Assembly: GCA_026874595.1 (NCBI GenBank)
Contig: CM049320.1
Coordinates: 6,699,464 to 6,763,463 of the forward strand
Direction of reading: 5' to 3'
Origin: Sipunculus nudus
Taxonomy: Eukaryota > Annelida > Sipuncula > Golfingiida > Sipunculidae
DNA length: 64,000 nucleotides
Shown: one piece after another, positions 1 to 11,600 of the stretch
How the letters are laid out: every line of letters starts with the position of its first letter
Position numbering within the stretch: the stretch's first letter is position 1
The notes under the pieces: model-generated
Told to the model about the DNA's origin: nothing
Database searches by the model: none
What the model saw: the letters and a program-made list of their open reading frames with translations, nothing else
Made by a program: the position numbers and the translations under genes

Positions 1-378
1 TCCCGTTCATTTTAACACATCCGAGATTTTATAGAAACATTTCACAAGTCGAATTTCTTGAGAATATACTGTTTGGTTCAAAAGTTGTAGCGTTCACAAA
101 TAATTTCTGTTCCAGCTGGTTTGACCGTGAAGATCTATGTAAAATTCATACGTTTTCGAACTCGCCAAAGAACTTGATTGAAACAAGTAGAGCAAAAATG
201 TTTGAGGAGAAAATATGCGATACATTAAAAGTTATGCGGTTCCCAAAAATATCGTGTTTGTTTTTCATCTCACCCAAGGGTTGTATATATTTAGTTACAA
301 AACTGTCACTGATAAAGTCTCTTCTGCAGTTTTTAAATGTTCATTTATTTGTTGAAAGCCAATGAGGCTTCAATAAGT

Positions 379-510
379 TTACTCCGGGACGAAGACCTTG
401 ACATTTTTGCCAATGACTTGCACCTGATCACCGTGCAACTTTATCAAAGGTAGCAGGAAGTATAACACGTCCGCTTGGTCCGCTCCTGGCATCACAATAA
501 ACGCGTGCAC
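379..510 (-). CDS. Copy A exon 5 (terminal coding exon)
   Basis: Preceded on the minus strand by an acceptor ending TTCAG and ending in TAA. Reads VHAFIVMPGADQ at the start and KNVKVFVPE at the end. It has the same length (132 nt) and phase 0 start as copy B exon 5, and the shared VKVF strand lies next to the C-terminus. Confidence 0.78.
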   Translation of the reverse strand: MHAFIVMPGADQADVLYFLLPLIKLHGDQVQVIGKNVKVFVPE

Positions 511-728
511 CTGAATAAAGATATAGTCGAAACATAATAATCAATCTTAATGACACCATTATATCCTTATAATTATATTAATTTCAACACCATAAAACAG
601 TCACTTGTTCACGGTCACGTTTCGTTTTTACTCTGTATATAAGACTACGTTCGAACACCATCTCGAAAATGCGACCACTACATCGAGGACTCATTGGTGG
701 TTATAATTTCGAAATTTTACTTTCTCTA

Positions 729-802
<74 letters not shown>

Positions 803-3800
803 GCACGCTATATGTTTACTTTAAACAATATACATTTTACATTTTGATTCTAAAGATTCAGAATTTCATATCCTAGATAACATAATTTGTCAAATTTTAA
901 ATCACTGTGCTATTATATACTGTTCTTGTTTTGGCACTTACATATGTCAATGTATGCAAAACTAATTAAAACCCTTAAACGTTACGGTTATTTAATAAGG
1001 GAAAACCTGACAGTTTTTTTCTACCAATACAATTCCCAAAATTATTTGAACATGATATTTACATGGCATGCTTTGTTTGATTATTGAATAGATTTTCGGG
1101 GTCATGTGCTTGCTATTAAATAAATTTTCGGGGTCATGTGCTTGCAGTATACGAAGTTAAAAAATTGATTCTTGTGGTGGGTTTTTGTATGATATTATAA
1201 CTGAGAAGGAAACAAAATTGCACGTTATAAAAAGATGACCAATAGACCATTCATAATATTTAACATAAACAAGAAGAATTTTTTTTTATCTAATTAAAAG
1301 ACAAACAAGTGTTTGTAATAGGGTAAAATTTTAAATTATCATGAACAAGTTTGGAATTCTAGAGAGTTACTAGTGAGTGAGCCGTCCACACATAAATGCC
1401 TTCTGGCGTCAACAATATGTAATCGGCCTTTAAAAGGCCAAAACTATAAGAAATAAAATATATGAGAACCTAATAAAATCGGTATACACTAATTTTCCCT
1501 TTAGAGATACACCATGAGTGTCACTTTTAATGACATATGTTCAGTTTTATCATGTTCTTCTGACTGCCAAAACTGATTCTTGACGCTGGTAGGTTACTCC
1601 ACTTGAGCATCTTCTTTTAATTATATTTAAAAATTTAGAAGTTAAAAAGTGTGACTGGTTGTTAGAGCCTGGTGCCATTTTGCCCCGCCGCAAGCCGAGC
1701 TAAGATCAAGCCGAGCCGACCCGCGTTTATCAGGAAGCGCCGCTGTTTTTTCATTAAGCCGAAGAGAGCCGATTTTGTGCAGTTCAGTTTGTTTTGAGGA
1801 AAAAAAGTAATACAAAATATATATCTTTTACTATTATAATCGCCCGAAACATAAACAAACTGACACAGTTAAACAGTCCATAAAAGCTTTTCATTCCAAC
1901 AAAATCAGACAATTGCGCGTATTCTCTGGCGAGTGCTTGGGTGGATAAAGCGGAGGCACAGGGGGCGCGCACCTCTGTTTCGACAACAGAAATGCAGGAA
2001 TTATAATAACTAACCATGTGCCGGAATTCTCAACTGGCCCCGTTTCCCTCCCTAAATTTCTGTATGCGAGAGATACATATAAAGACCATTAACCCATGTG
2101 GTATACTTATAAATGTGCCAGGGTGTTGAGCCTCTTTTCTGATATAATGTATCCTGAACATTAAGATAACGTTTACAGCTATAGGTCAGGTAGAAAATAT
2201 GGTTAAGACCATTAACCCATGTGGTATACTGATAAATGTGCCAGGGTGTTGAGCCTCTTTTCTGATATAATGTATCCTGAACATTTAGATAACGTTTACA
2301 GCTATAGGTCAGGTAGAAAATATGGTTAGCTCGAACATTCCGCAGAGCAAAGTATATGGTTCTTGTCATATTAGTTCATCGGGAAGATCCTTCATGTCGT
2401 AAGATGGTTGCTGCTATATGTCATAGACTGAAAATTCATGTCATAGGAAACATTACAGGTCATAGGTCATGCGGAAAAACCTTCATGTTATAGGTATTTT
2501 ATCATAGATCACATGTCACAGACCAAACGTTTGCGCCTCCTCGTAATAGGCCATAAGTCAGGACGTACTGCCTGTAGGTCAAAGGTAAGCTACAGTTCAT
2601 CAACTACGTCATAAACATATCATTCGAGCCATAGATCACAGGTCATAGGTCATGAGGATATATTTCATTTCCTAGGTCAAAGGTTACATTGTTTCTATTT
2701 CAGATCACAGGGCGAGTCATTAATATCATAGGTCATAAGCCAGGTCTAAGATGTCAAGGCACAGGTTTCGTCATGGGTTAGAACCTACTTTTCGGTGGCC
2801 ACGAATTGTTCTATTCGGAGGGCATAGAAGTCGTTTCTTATATGCCATTCTGATAGGTCATAACCCAGGTTATATGCTATTTTGTGCACACCAATGGCAC
2901 AGGTCAGACGGTATTCTTTCATTCAATAGGTCAAAGAGCGGGTTATATAGGTCATGAGGCAGGTTATAGTGCCAGACACTGGTCGAAGGATAGATTGCTT
3001 ACGTCATAGGTCACAGGTATGTTGGTATTAGGGCATACTTAAATAGGGTTATGGTCATTTACGTCATAGGTCACGTATGTTGGTATTAGGGCATACTTAA
3101 ATAGGGTTATGGTCATTTAGGCCATGAACGGGAAATGAATGGGTAACGTTATAGGTCATGGTCAAGTATATAGATTATATATGTCATGTAGTTCATAGGT
3201 AAGATGGAAACCCAAATGTCATACGTCACAGATCTTTCACCGATCTTGTCACAGTTCATATTGTAGGTCGCTAGGTCATAGATGTGGTTGTTAATGATAA
3301 AAAAAATGTTACGCTTTATTTATCATACCTCAGTCTTGAAGACACATTTATACAACGCCAGTTTCAGCCCTTTTTGTCTTTCTCCAAAGGCGAACGTGGT
3401 TTCCTCTCTCATAATGTCAAGATACTGGTCCACGGATTTACCTGTATTGAAAATTAAGTATAACATTACTTAAATAATTTGCTCTTCAAGGAGCGGTTGT
3501 ACATTCAATTGTCCCGGATTTCCTCAACTTTAAACCACTCCTTGTATGGCCAGATTCCCTGGGTCCCAACACAAGGGTGGGCACAAAGCAAAAATGTTGT
3601 TATCCACATCTCTGCTCTAGCTAATGTTATTACATCGGTACTGACAAAGGGCCAAGAATCAGAGCAACGAGAGCCGATGTCGCATGTTTAAACTTATTCC
3701 TTTACGAACAAGAAAGCGATGGCAGCCCGCATACTTCAGCTAGTATATCAGATTCAAACTTAAGTTGTTCATAGACGTAAGCTTAGAAAGTAAATTATCT

Positions 3801-6172
3801 AATGAGAGTTACAGTTCTTCACAAACTCAGAACAGGTTAGTACTGCCCGTCAAAACAAAGGCGGCTACAATAGTTAACAACTGTTTATTCAGTCGGGGAG
3901 AAATTTTACCTCGTTCGGAACATTTACACTCATAGGGTCCAGTTTTCATACCAGACATGTTTAATATTCATTGTTTGTATGGATTCCTTCTTACAATATC
4001 ATGGTATCTGCCAAGGTTTCCATCTAAATCCGTTTATTTACTACTCTACATCTGTTTGAATATGCTTGTACTGGGCCCTATCGATGGTTCAAAACATAGC
4101 GCGCACACCTAATGACGAATCCAGATGTTTAGGCGTCAGACCATTGTTTATTATTTCATGTTTCTTGTCTTTGTTTCACAGTTGTTACACATGGCACTTC
4201 TGATTTGGCAGTGTTGTTGTGTTGATTAAATAATTGTGCACTGTTTTTGCTCACACACAGAAAAGTGACAATGTATTAAACAGGTGAAATTTGAGATCCA
4301 TCAGCCATGACAGTTTTGCTGGAAAACGTTTCACCCAAAATGAACTAATATTGTGAGTTAATGCATATGTTTTTTTTTTTTTCAAATAATTACCCTACTA
4401 CTTGTGATGACGAATTTGACTTTGGTGTTACTCAAATGACTCCGTACATTCCATAAAATTATCATATCACAATTGATTAACAAAAATGCTACTAGACAAC
4501 CCACCTGAGACATAAACAAAATAACATCAAAAGCACCTTCTTACGGTGGTAAAATTAAAAATTAGATACCTTTATATTCTACCTTGAAATGGGCCCAGAA
4601 AACGAAGTCCCCCTCTGTTACTTTGAGGTTTGGGCCTGGGAAACACAGACTCTCGTCCACTCTCATAATGTTCTTGGCGAAGTTTTCGTACTCGTACAGA
4701 GGACAGGAGTTCACGTCAACAGACTGACCCACAGTAGAGTTTAGATCTCCTACCGCCGAGTCTGGTTTCTTTACCACTGTAATTAGAGCAAATGATGGTT
4801 ACTAGGAGTCATGATTTCTGCGTCTTATCAAGCTAATTGGTTACTTGGAAATGGTAGGACTTTTAAATAATCATTTATTTTAACATTTCATTGACTTTAA
4901 GCTTGAACCTTAAGGACGGGTTCCTTTAAGAACCTCTCGAGATTTAAAAAAAAACTTCTATGGTTCCATCTTGAACCTCTTAAGAGGTTCCTTACGGAAC
5001 ATTTTAAGGTTTTTATGGTAGACTGAGTTTGAATTCTTGAAAGGTTTTTACCGGAACCTCTTGTGTAGGGTTCTTTCCAGGTTTTACTTTTAAAAAAACA
5101 TTCTACGATGTCATACCATTCGTTTATAATATATTAATCCAAGCTGTATTACGACTGCAAGGTTTCTTGTAAAGTTACACTGACCGAACGTTTGGCTGAG
5201 ATATTTCAGGAAACAGATATTTTATACGCACGTGATATTTAAAGACCAACTGTGGTGGAATTTCAATAATGCCGGGAAAAATATCCGACTTATTATTTCG
5301 TGCGCACGAGATATATATTAAAAACAAAATTTCTTTTAATTATGTCCCTAACGGGCTCCATAATATTAGGAAACTTTTTTTTATTTTTTCATGGTGAAAG
5401 ATATTAACTCTTAACAAGAATAACTTTCAAGCGATATGATCAAACGCGAATTGTTGGTTCGACGTCCTCAAACATGAGAATTAACCTACCGTCTTAATTT
5501 TTAAGCATCGTTCTTACAAATGGACGTACCGGTCTCTCATGATTTCAAATTTCCGTCATAGTATACGGTAAAAGCAAGAATAAAAATATACGGTGGCCGG
5601 TAAGTGCCACAAAAAAATATTACGTCATGCGCACGATTAAATATCTCGTGACACAGCATAAATATCTCATGCGCATGAGTAATAAGGTGGAGCTCAGGAA
5701 TATTTTTTCGCGCGTAATAACTCGTGCGCACGACATAGTTATCTCTTGGGCGCGAATAAATTATTTCGTGCGCACAAGTTCATAAGTCGTGCCCACTACT
5801 CGGATTTGTTCTTGGGGCACTAACGAGCCACCGTGAAATAAAGCTGAAGGAAATCCATTTAAATTCTTCTTTACAAAAAGATGAATAAACACAACGATAA
5901 TCACAAACAGTATACGATCTAACTGCCTCTGACAGCGATAAAATTCAGGTTTCAGATGCATGATAATGAAAATATAAGATAAAATGATACGTCAAATATA
6001 CATCTCAGAACATGAAATGTAATTTTTAATGACTGTTGAAAATGATAGATGTCGCTAGTTTGGTTGACATTTGCATTTGCCCGTATGGTCAATCTCTAAA
6101 TTTCTTTTTATGTATGGATGGGTTAGAAAATTCTTTGTCCTTACCTGCCACAATACGGTTCTCCCCAACAAC
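379..6172 (-). CDS. Copy A of an unassigned five-exon family; exons 2-5 only, exon 1 not found
   Basis: Four minus-strand segments line up with exons 2-5 of the complete copy B (50948-63013). They are 6145-6172 (28 nt), 4570-4776 (207 nt), 3329-3441 (113 nt) and 379-510 (132 nt including TAA). Each internal boundary has AG/GT sites, and the phases run 1-1-0 exactly as in copy B. Shared features include VVGENR, YEYENFAK, FVFWAHF and VKVF near the C-terminus. The reading frame is open throughout, and the divergence from copy B looks like protein-level divergence rather than decay. I do not recognise the family by name. The last ~90 residues resemble a muconolactone-isomerase-like ferredoxin fold (inference). 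No ATG-bearing exon 1 is visible on the minus strand upstream of 6172. The matching exon 1 sits at 44438-44569 on the opposite strand, beyond an inverted repeat that also contains exon 2. As laid out here the gene would lack its start and promoter. Confidence 0.75.
511..2084. other. No gene seen; TA microsatellite and a small tandem duplication
   Basis: Holds a long TA run (about 735-798), a ~33-bp direct duplication with TTTTCGGGGTCATG (about 1088-1145), and a GC-rich patch at 1680-1760 with repeated AAGCCGAG-like words. Short open frames here have no recognisable protein features. This lies upstream of copy A exon 5 on the minus strand and so forms part of intron 4. Confidence 0.6.
2085..2327. 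repeat. 121-bp tandem duplication
   Basis: Two near-identical units (2085-2206 and 2207-2327) beginning AAGACCATTAACCCATG and ending GAAAATATGGTT. They differ at only a few bases, so the duplication is recent. Confidence 0.9.
2395..3275. repeat. Degenerate AGGTCA/TAGGTCA array
   Basis: Dozens of scattered AGGTCA or near-AGGTCA words, often spaced as AGGTCATAGGTCA (e.g. about 2459 and 2640), consistent with a decayed 7-bp satellite. It includes a ~59-bp tandem pair at 3001-3119. It is located within copy A intron 4. Confidence 0.75.
3329..3441 (-). CDS. Copy A exon 4
   Basis: Acceptor AATACAG and donor GTATGA flank a 113-nt exon, one codon shorter than copy B exon 4. Reads KSVDQYLDIMREE early and LYKCVFKTE at the end, aligning with KTTEELLALWKDE and VYKGVFQRE of copy B. 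Confidence 0.75.
3442..4569. other. Copy A intron 3, nothing further recognised
   Basis: An AT-rich intron between exons 3 and 4 with no coding similarity that I can recognise. Confidence 0.6.
4570..4776 (-). CDS. Copy A exon 3
   Basis: Acceptor ATTACAG and donor GTATCT flank 207 nt, identical in length to copy B exon 3. Key shared residues are KPDSA, CPLYEYENFAK and TEGDFVFWAHF. The exon starts by completing a Val codon split with exon 2. Confidence 0.78.
4777..5564. other. Copy A intron 2, with GGTTCTTAAGAACC-like words
   Basis: 4900-5095 contains repeated imperfect palindromes around GGTTCY..AAGAACC. Near 5298 is one copy of the CGTGCGCACGAG motif that is frequent in the neighbouring inverted-repeat arm. 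No coding sequence is seen. Confidence 0.5.
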
Positions 6173-6480
6173 CTACAATTTAAGAGATATTGTTAAAATA
6201 TATGGCCAAAACCAGTGCCCTTAGATCCAGTTTTTAATTCTTATAACTAACTTCAGTCTCTTTTATCGGTTTTGAGATAATTTCGTTTGACTGATAATGA
6301 CTTTCTTTGGTTTGTTGCATGATAAACCATTGGCATGGACGCAAGGTCGGAAAAGGGTTGTTTCTATTAAAGCTTGCGTCGCCGCGTACCTATAAATACA
6401 CCACTGTTCCTGTCTTGCGTCGACGCGTATGTAAAATACACCGAAATAAAATATATTATATATATATATATATGTATAAC
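5565..6480 (+). repeat. Left arm of ~0.9 kb inverted repeat
   Basis: Matches the reverse complement of 46970-47896 along its length with small indels, at roughly 90% or better by eye. It contains copy A exon 2, a cluster of palindromic TCGTGCGCACGA-type motifs (5620-5780), and the end next to a TA microsatellite (6455-6475). Similarity ends near 5565 and within the TA repeat. Confidence 0.85.
6145..6172 (-). CDS. Copy A exon 2 (28-nt microexon)
   Basis: A 28-nt exon between an AG acceptor and a GTAAGG donor, reading VVGENRIVA plus one base. The same microexon is found in copies B (57695-57722) and C (47281-47308). It lies inside the left arm of the long inverted repeat, so it is physically duplicated with copy C exon 2. 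Confidence 0.72.
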
Positions 6481-6919
6481 TCTGGAGAAAAACAACACTA
6501 AAAATTCACAACAGTCTGTTTCACGGGATGCTACCCGATCATCAGGTGAATATGGTTAGAATGAAGCTAACGACGTGGTTTGAAAAGCCGAGACTTTACG
6601 AGAGTACGAGATTATGCTTTGTGCGATTCGGGGGGCGGGGGCATGTGAAAGACTGACACTGATCCTATTGTCCTCGGGGGCACAATAGGGTTGGTCGGGG
6701 TACACGTGCGTTACTGGAACATAACAGCTCAAAGAGGTTATTTTAATGTTTATATATAATATAAAGATATATACCAGGATGCTCAATTAGCATATTAAAC
6801 TGATTATTAATAGGGTCTATGAAGCAGTGAACATATTAGTAGTATACATATGATATAAATACACATATCCTATGAAAATACACAATATACAAGGCACAAA
6901 ACAATATAAGAGGCAAATA

Positions 6920-7060
6920 TACTATACTATACTCATACCAAGTGGAATCCACTCGGTAAACTCACCATGCTGTAGTGGTAACGTCATGTCCCTCAACACT
7001 GCGAAGCAGTGAGAGAACACCTACCTGAACAGGTTAGTCTGCCCAGTGGATCCTTTTTTT
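6920..7060 (+). other. Possible Pol III-type small-RNA or SINE fragment
   Basis: GTAGTGGTAACGTC resembles a tRNA-like A box. CACTGCGAAGCAGTG can form a perfect 6-bp stem. ACCAAGTGG/CCACTCGGT and CAGTGGATCC recur at the ends, and the stretch stops at a T8 run typical of Pol III termination. No clear B box is present. The identity is uncertain, and a worn SINE head is as likely as an RNA gene. Confidence 0.25.
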
Positions 7061-8620
7061 TGTATATGACATGCGTTTGTATATTATTTCTGTAAAATTA
7101 ATGTATTACCTGTATTTAAACAAAGAATATAAACAATTACCATAACTCGAGTGGGTGTAATTGAAATGAAATATTATATATTACTATTTTTTTACAGATA
7201 CATATCATGTGGAGCAAGTAATCCCTCCAAAGTGCATAACGTTGGGTGATGACTGAAAAATCCTCTCAGATATGTTTAACATTTAAGTCACCCTTGTTGG
7301 CTAAGCGTTTTTTTCAGATTCGGTTAGTCTCTATGAAGAGTCTAGCTCCTTTAACAGGACCTGTACATAAAATTATTATGTGACTTTAATAAACTATGGC
7401 ATTAATTACCTGGGTAACTTTTCAAGTTGAATTAGCTCATCTTTGAATTGCCCTAAAAGATAATCCACGATTACAGCATTTCTTTGCCAGACTTTGGCAC
7501 ACTGCGATGACAGCTCTAATTCAAGGAGCTTTCCAAAAGCGGGGGGGGGGGGGGGAGGGGGTCGCAGGCAGGGGGTAAGTGGGCTACCTACCTTCGGCGC
7601 AACCCCCCCCCCCCCATCCCCATACGCTGTTACATGTCTCATTTTATCTGTTTATTTTTCCAAGTTATTGGTAATAAATGTTCATTTATTTTCCATATAA
7701 TTGTTTGCAGAAATGATTACTGAAACGTACACCATTAATAATTTTCGGAGCCAATGTTCTTGGTCTCAGATGGTCAAAGGTAGAGGTAAAGGTAAAGGTC
7801 ACGGAGACTCATGTATACGGATTGTTTTCCTTATATCTTGCTAAATATAATCATAGCCACTTCAAATGTAGCTGATTTGCATACTCTTTGGCTATTCCCC
7901 TCACTACAAAATAGGCTATTTGTTATTATGGTACTATTTGTACCGACATCATTTTTATTAAACTGTCATATAATAAGTATGATACATAAATTTATATTAA
8001 TTCATAATTTAACTAATTTTTTTATTTTATCGAGAAAATGAGAATTAACTGTAATGATAATATGAACAGTTTACTACGTAATGACGATGAAAGTTATTAT
8101 ATCTTCTCTCGCTTAGAACTTTCCTTTCTCCCGGTACGAGAAGATTCTTGAAAGGTATAGGACAAAATATTGGCCCATCAATATGCCTACACATATAGTT
8201 TTGCTTTGTTCTTTCTTATCCAGGTCATCATTAATGTCGCCCAGCACAAACAATAGCAAATTCAATTCCAAAGAGGAGAAAACAGAACGATATAGTCGGC
8301 AAATATGTTCGATGGATTATAAAAGTTTTCTTTAAGCCATAACTAGAATCATTTTTGTTTCCCGAACTTTGAACTGAACTTAACATTCCATTACCTCACA
8401 ATAGATAGTAAACTCTTCTTCATGGTTCCTGCTTAACACATATCACACCTCCATGTAATCCACAGTGGTTCTGTTCGGTTAGAACATTATACCTGAATAT
8501 GTTTTACTTTTACTTTTCAGAAAAAAAAATATCCAGATTGTCATCATTTGTCAAATATGCTTCAGCAAAACACATCACATCAGTGCGATTGAAAATGTGA
8601 GCCTGTCTAGTAGTCAAAAG
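7061..8620. other. No gene seen; G-run and C-run pair
   Basis: AT-rich sequence apart from 7541-7615, where a G15 run followed by more G tracts faces a C13 run about 50 bp away. Open frames crossing it are low-complexity Gly/Pro artefacts. Confidence 0.6.
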
Positions 8621-11600
8621 GTCTAACTTTTTTGGCCGAAAATAATGTATATTTGAATGACCATTGCCTGTCGGCTTGGGGTTCCTTCCGTCCGACTCAG
8701 TTCATCAGTTCTAACTGTATTTTGTCGGATATCCTGCGTTTCATCTTCAATTGTTTCGCTAGCATCTATTCTACCAGCTTCAAAATCTACGATATATGTC
8801 TTCACACGACTTAATGCAACATAAGCTTATCCTTTCCCCAACGCTTCACCTTTTTCATGTTCACAACAATTTTATTCACCTGGCATTTGTAGATTTTCAC
8901 TGCCCATGCTAATGCCTTTGGAAATTGTCCTCTAGCAATCTTTCAATGTCTGTTTTTCTTAATTCATATGTTGCTTCATGTCTCCTTTGGGATAATCCTG
9001 TTTCCAGAGACTACCAAATAAGGGACCCTTTCGAACAAATTCATCTTGAAATTTCACCAAATTCGGTTAAATATTTTCACTGGTATGGTTTACTATCTTT
9101 TGAACTGATCCTATAACGCCATTGACGAGTCCATCAGACTTATCGATGCTGTATGCAAGCATGACTCTGGCGCCAAGTGTCAATACAAAAATCGTATGTA
9201 AACCCGCCTTTTCTGATCGCTTTTGTAACGTGTTCATCTTCTTAGAATTGACGTGCCTAGCACTGTCAGTCTTATCATCTGATGCATGAATGTAAATCCG
9301 GTCCATTCATGAACACATGATAAGCTAAAACATCTTCCTTTCACTGTTTCCTGTTGAAACTGTGCTTGTTTCTTATTTAACTGCGAACTATTCTTTGGTA
9401 TCCATCATCAGCTAACATTTGTCCCTCGATCTGGGTTTTATATTGCGCAATAATTTTAGAAATATTGATCAGACTTGGAAATTTTGATCAGTTCTGTATT
9501 AGCGTCAGTATCCTGCTGGTCAATGTCTTTTTCTACCTTTACACCTTCAGCTTCATTTTGCATGCTTTAATTGTCATGTTTAGCAAAAGGTGCAACATTT
9601 GCCCACGCATGTTCAAGCGGCCCAAACCCTGCATCGTTTAGAATTGCTTCTTCCACATTTCTTAATTTTCTATGTATTTTTAATCATTTGTAGCTATCTG
9701 GTCCTGTATGTGAATGTTATGCGACGAAAAATAAGGAACATCCAATAGGTCAACATTTCGTTACGACATGGTACTTGATACAGCAAGGGTTTGCCCGATA
9801 GAAGTCACTTTGATCTTTTCCAATACAAAACTGTTGGAATCTAATTATTGCTGAACGTCTTCGTCTTCATACCGCCATTTTTGAATTTGATCTGTTTTGG
9901 TAGTTCTGCTGAAACATCCTGTGGTACATTATCGATATCCAGTACAATCGGTACGCTGTCGTTTTCCTCCTTATTCAAACTTCCGTGTCTCACTTTTTAG
10001 TTAACTGCAAAATCTGATAGACATGGATTTTCTTTACAGTAAGGTCTCAGTGAGTATCTTCTAATGACATTGCTCTGGAAAATGTATTTCTTCGTTATCT
10101 TCTTATTCATCCAGTTCTTTTTGTGGTTTCAGTTCAGCAGCTCGCACATCTTTAGAATCTGTATTTACAAACAGAAACTCTTTTCTGATCTATTTCATAG
10201 GAATGGATAATTTTCTGTAAACAGCTTAGTGAAACTGATCCTACACATCGAAGCATGGATTTAATTGTTCTTTGTACCCTTTACAAACTTGTTTTAGCAG
10301 TTCGTCTATACCTTTATATATATATATTTTGTTTTATAGGCAGCAATGTGAAATAGCACATGAGTACGAATCTATGATGTTCAGTGTGTCAATGTTTGCT
10401 GCCAAGCTTTCAGTATCACTCGGTTTTAAGGATTGATCAGACTTTCTGCTGGTAACCTCTTTATCACTATTGTTTTGCCTTTTTGTGATACCAATAGCTC
10501 TTGAATATACTCTTGCAGAGAAACCTTTTTCCAATGTGGCGTCTTTTGACGTATCCTTATCAGAAATTACATCTTTCACTTTTTGGAGTACACTGGATGC
10601 ACATGTCTTCTTCCGTTTTACCATTTCATCACCTGGTTCCTTCGCGATGACAGAATTAGATGGTCTAAGAAAGCTGAACCTATGCGGTCCTTTCTCCCTG
10701 CAATAACCTGACTGAGTAATTCCTCGATTATTTTATTGAACAGTTGCGCCTTCATCAGCAGGTATTGCACAAATTATGTATTTGTCAACATATGATGTAG
10801 CTACTTTATTTGAATCAGAATCAACTCTCAGGCGCATCTTTTATCCATAAGCGTGTATATGCATGAGGAGAACCAGGAACCTGAAATTCTATTCGAATAA
10901 CGTAAACAACTTTTTCCGCTAATGGTAGAGCTTTTGATTTGAAAACATCTCTGATCAACAGTTCTGACCTGTACTGAAACTGTCGTGCAGCAGTCACTTG
11001 GTTCCTTCTCAGCCAGTGTGATCTCTCAGCAAAAAAAAAAATACTTGTTTGACATCATCATGAGTCTATAATGTCCCATACCGTCTCGCTATTTTTTAAT
11101 CTCTTATGCAAGTGTATGTCAGCAACGGAAACTGTAAAATACCGTTTATGTTTAAAGCTGTCGAACAATGCTTACAACGTTAAATTCAGATTCGAAATAA
11201 GCAAGAGTTTTCTTGACGTGTTTCGACATTCTATATGTTTAGTCTGGTTTAACAAAACCTGCCATCTTGTCTACATTTTAACAATGATTTCAGTGAAACG
11301 TTTCCCATGAAAGTTTGATATACTAGCAAATGAAAATGTATTAATTAATATGACTTGTAACTTGCTGACATTCGCTTGCATATTGTGCAGTCAAAATGTT
11401 CTCAATAGATCTTGAGAAACTGCCATCAACATCAAGCAATCTTGGATTGAAATATTGTCGACGCTTCGAGTGCAGAGGCCGTTCAGGTGTCAGGGGATTT
11501 GTCCCCTACGGATAATTGTAAGGCTTCCTCAAAGTTAGGAACACTCATAATTTGTAATAGGTTTTGCTCCATTGGCTGTTGCAAAACTGATTATTTTGTT

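Noticed and set aside
2052..2369. 105-codon minus-strand open frame with a duplicated 40-residue segment
   Set aside because: The protein repeat is only the translation of the 121-bp tandem DNA duplication; no splice or start context supports it.
7406..7700. Gly- and Pro-rich open frames on both strands
   Set aside because: Produced by the G15 and C13 runs.
10334..10706. Overlapping 96- and 78-codon open frames as a host gene
   Set aside because: They lie within the decayed Helitron region and show no family motif.
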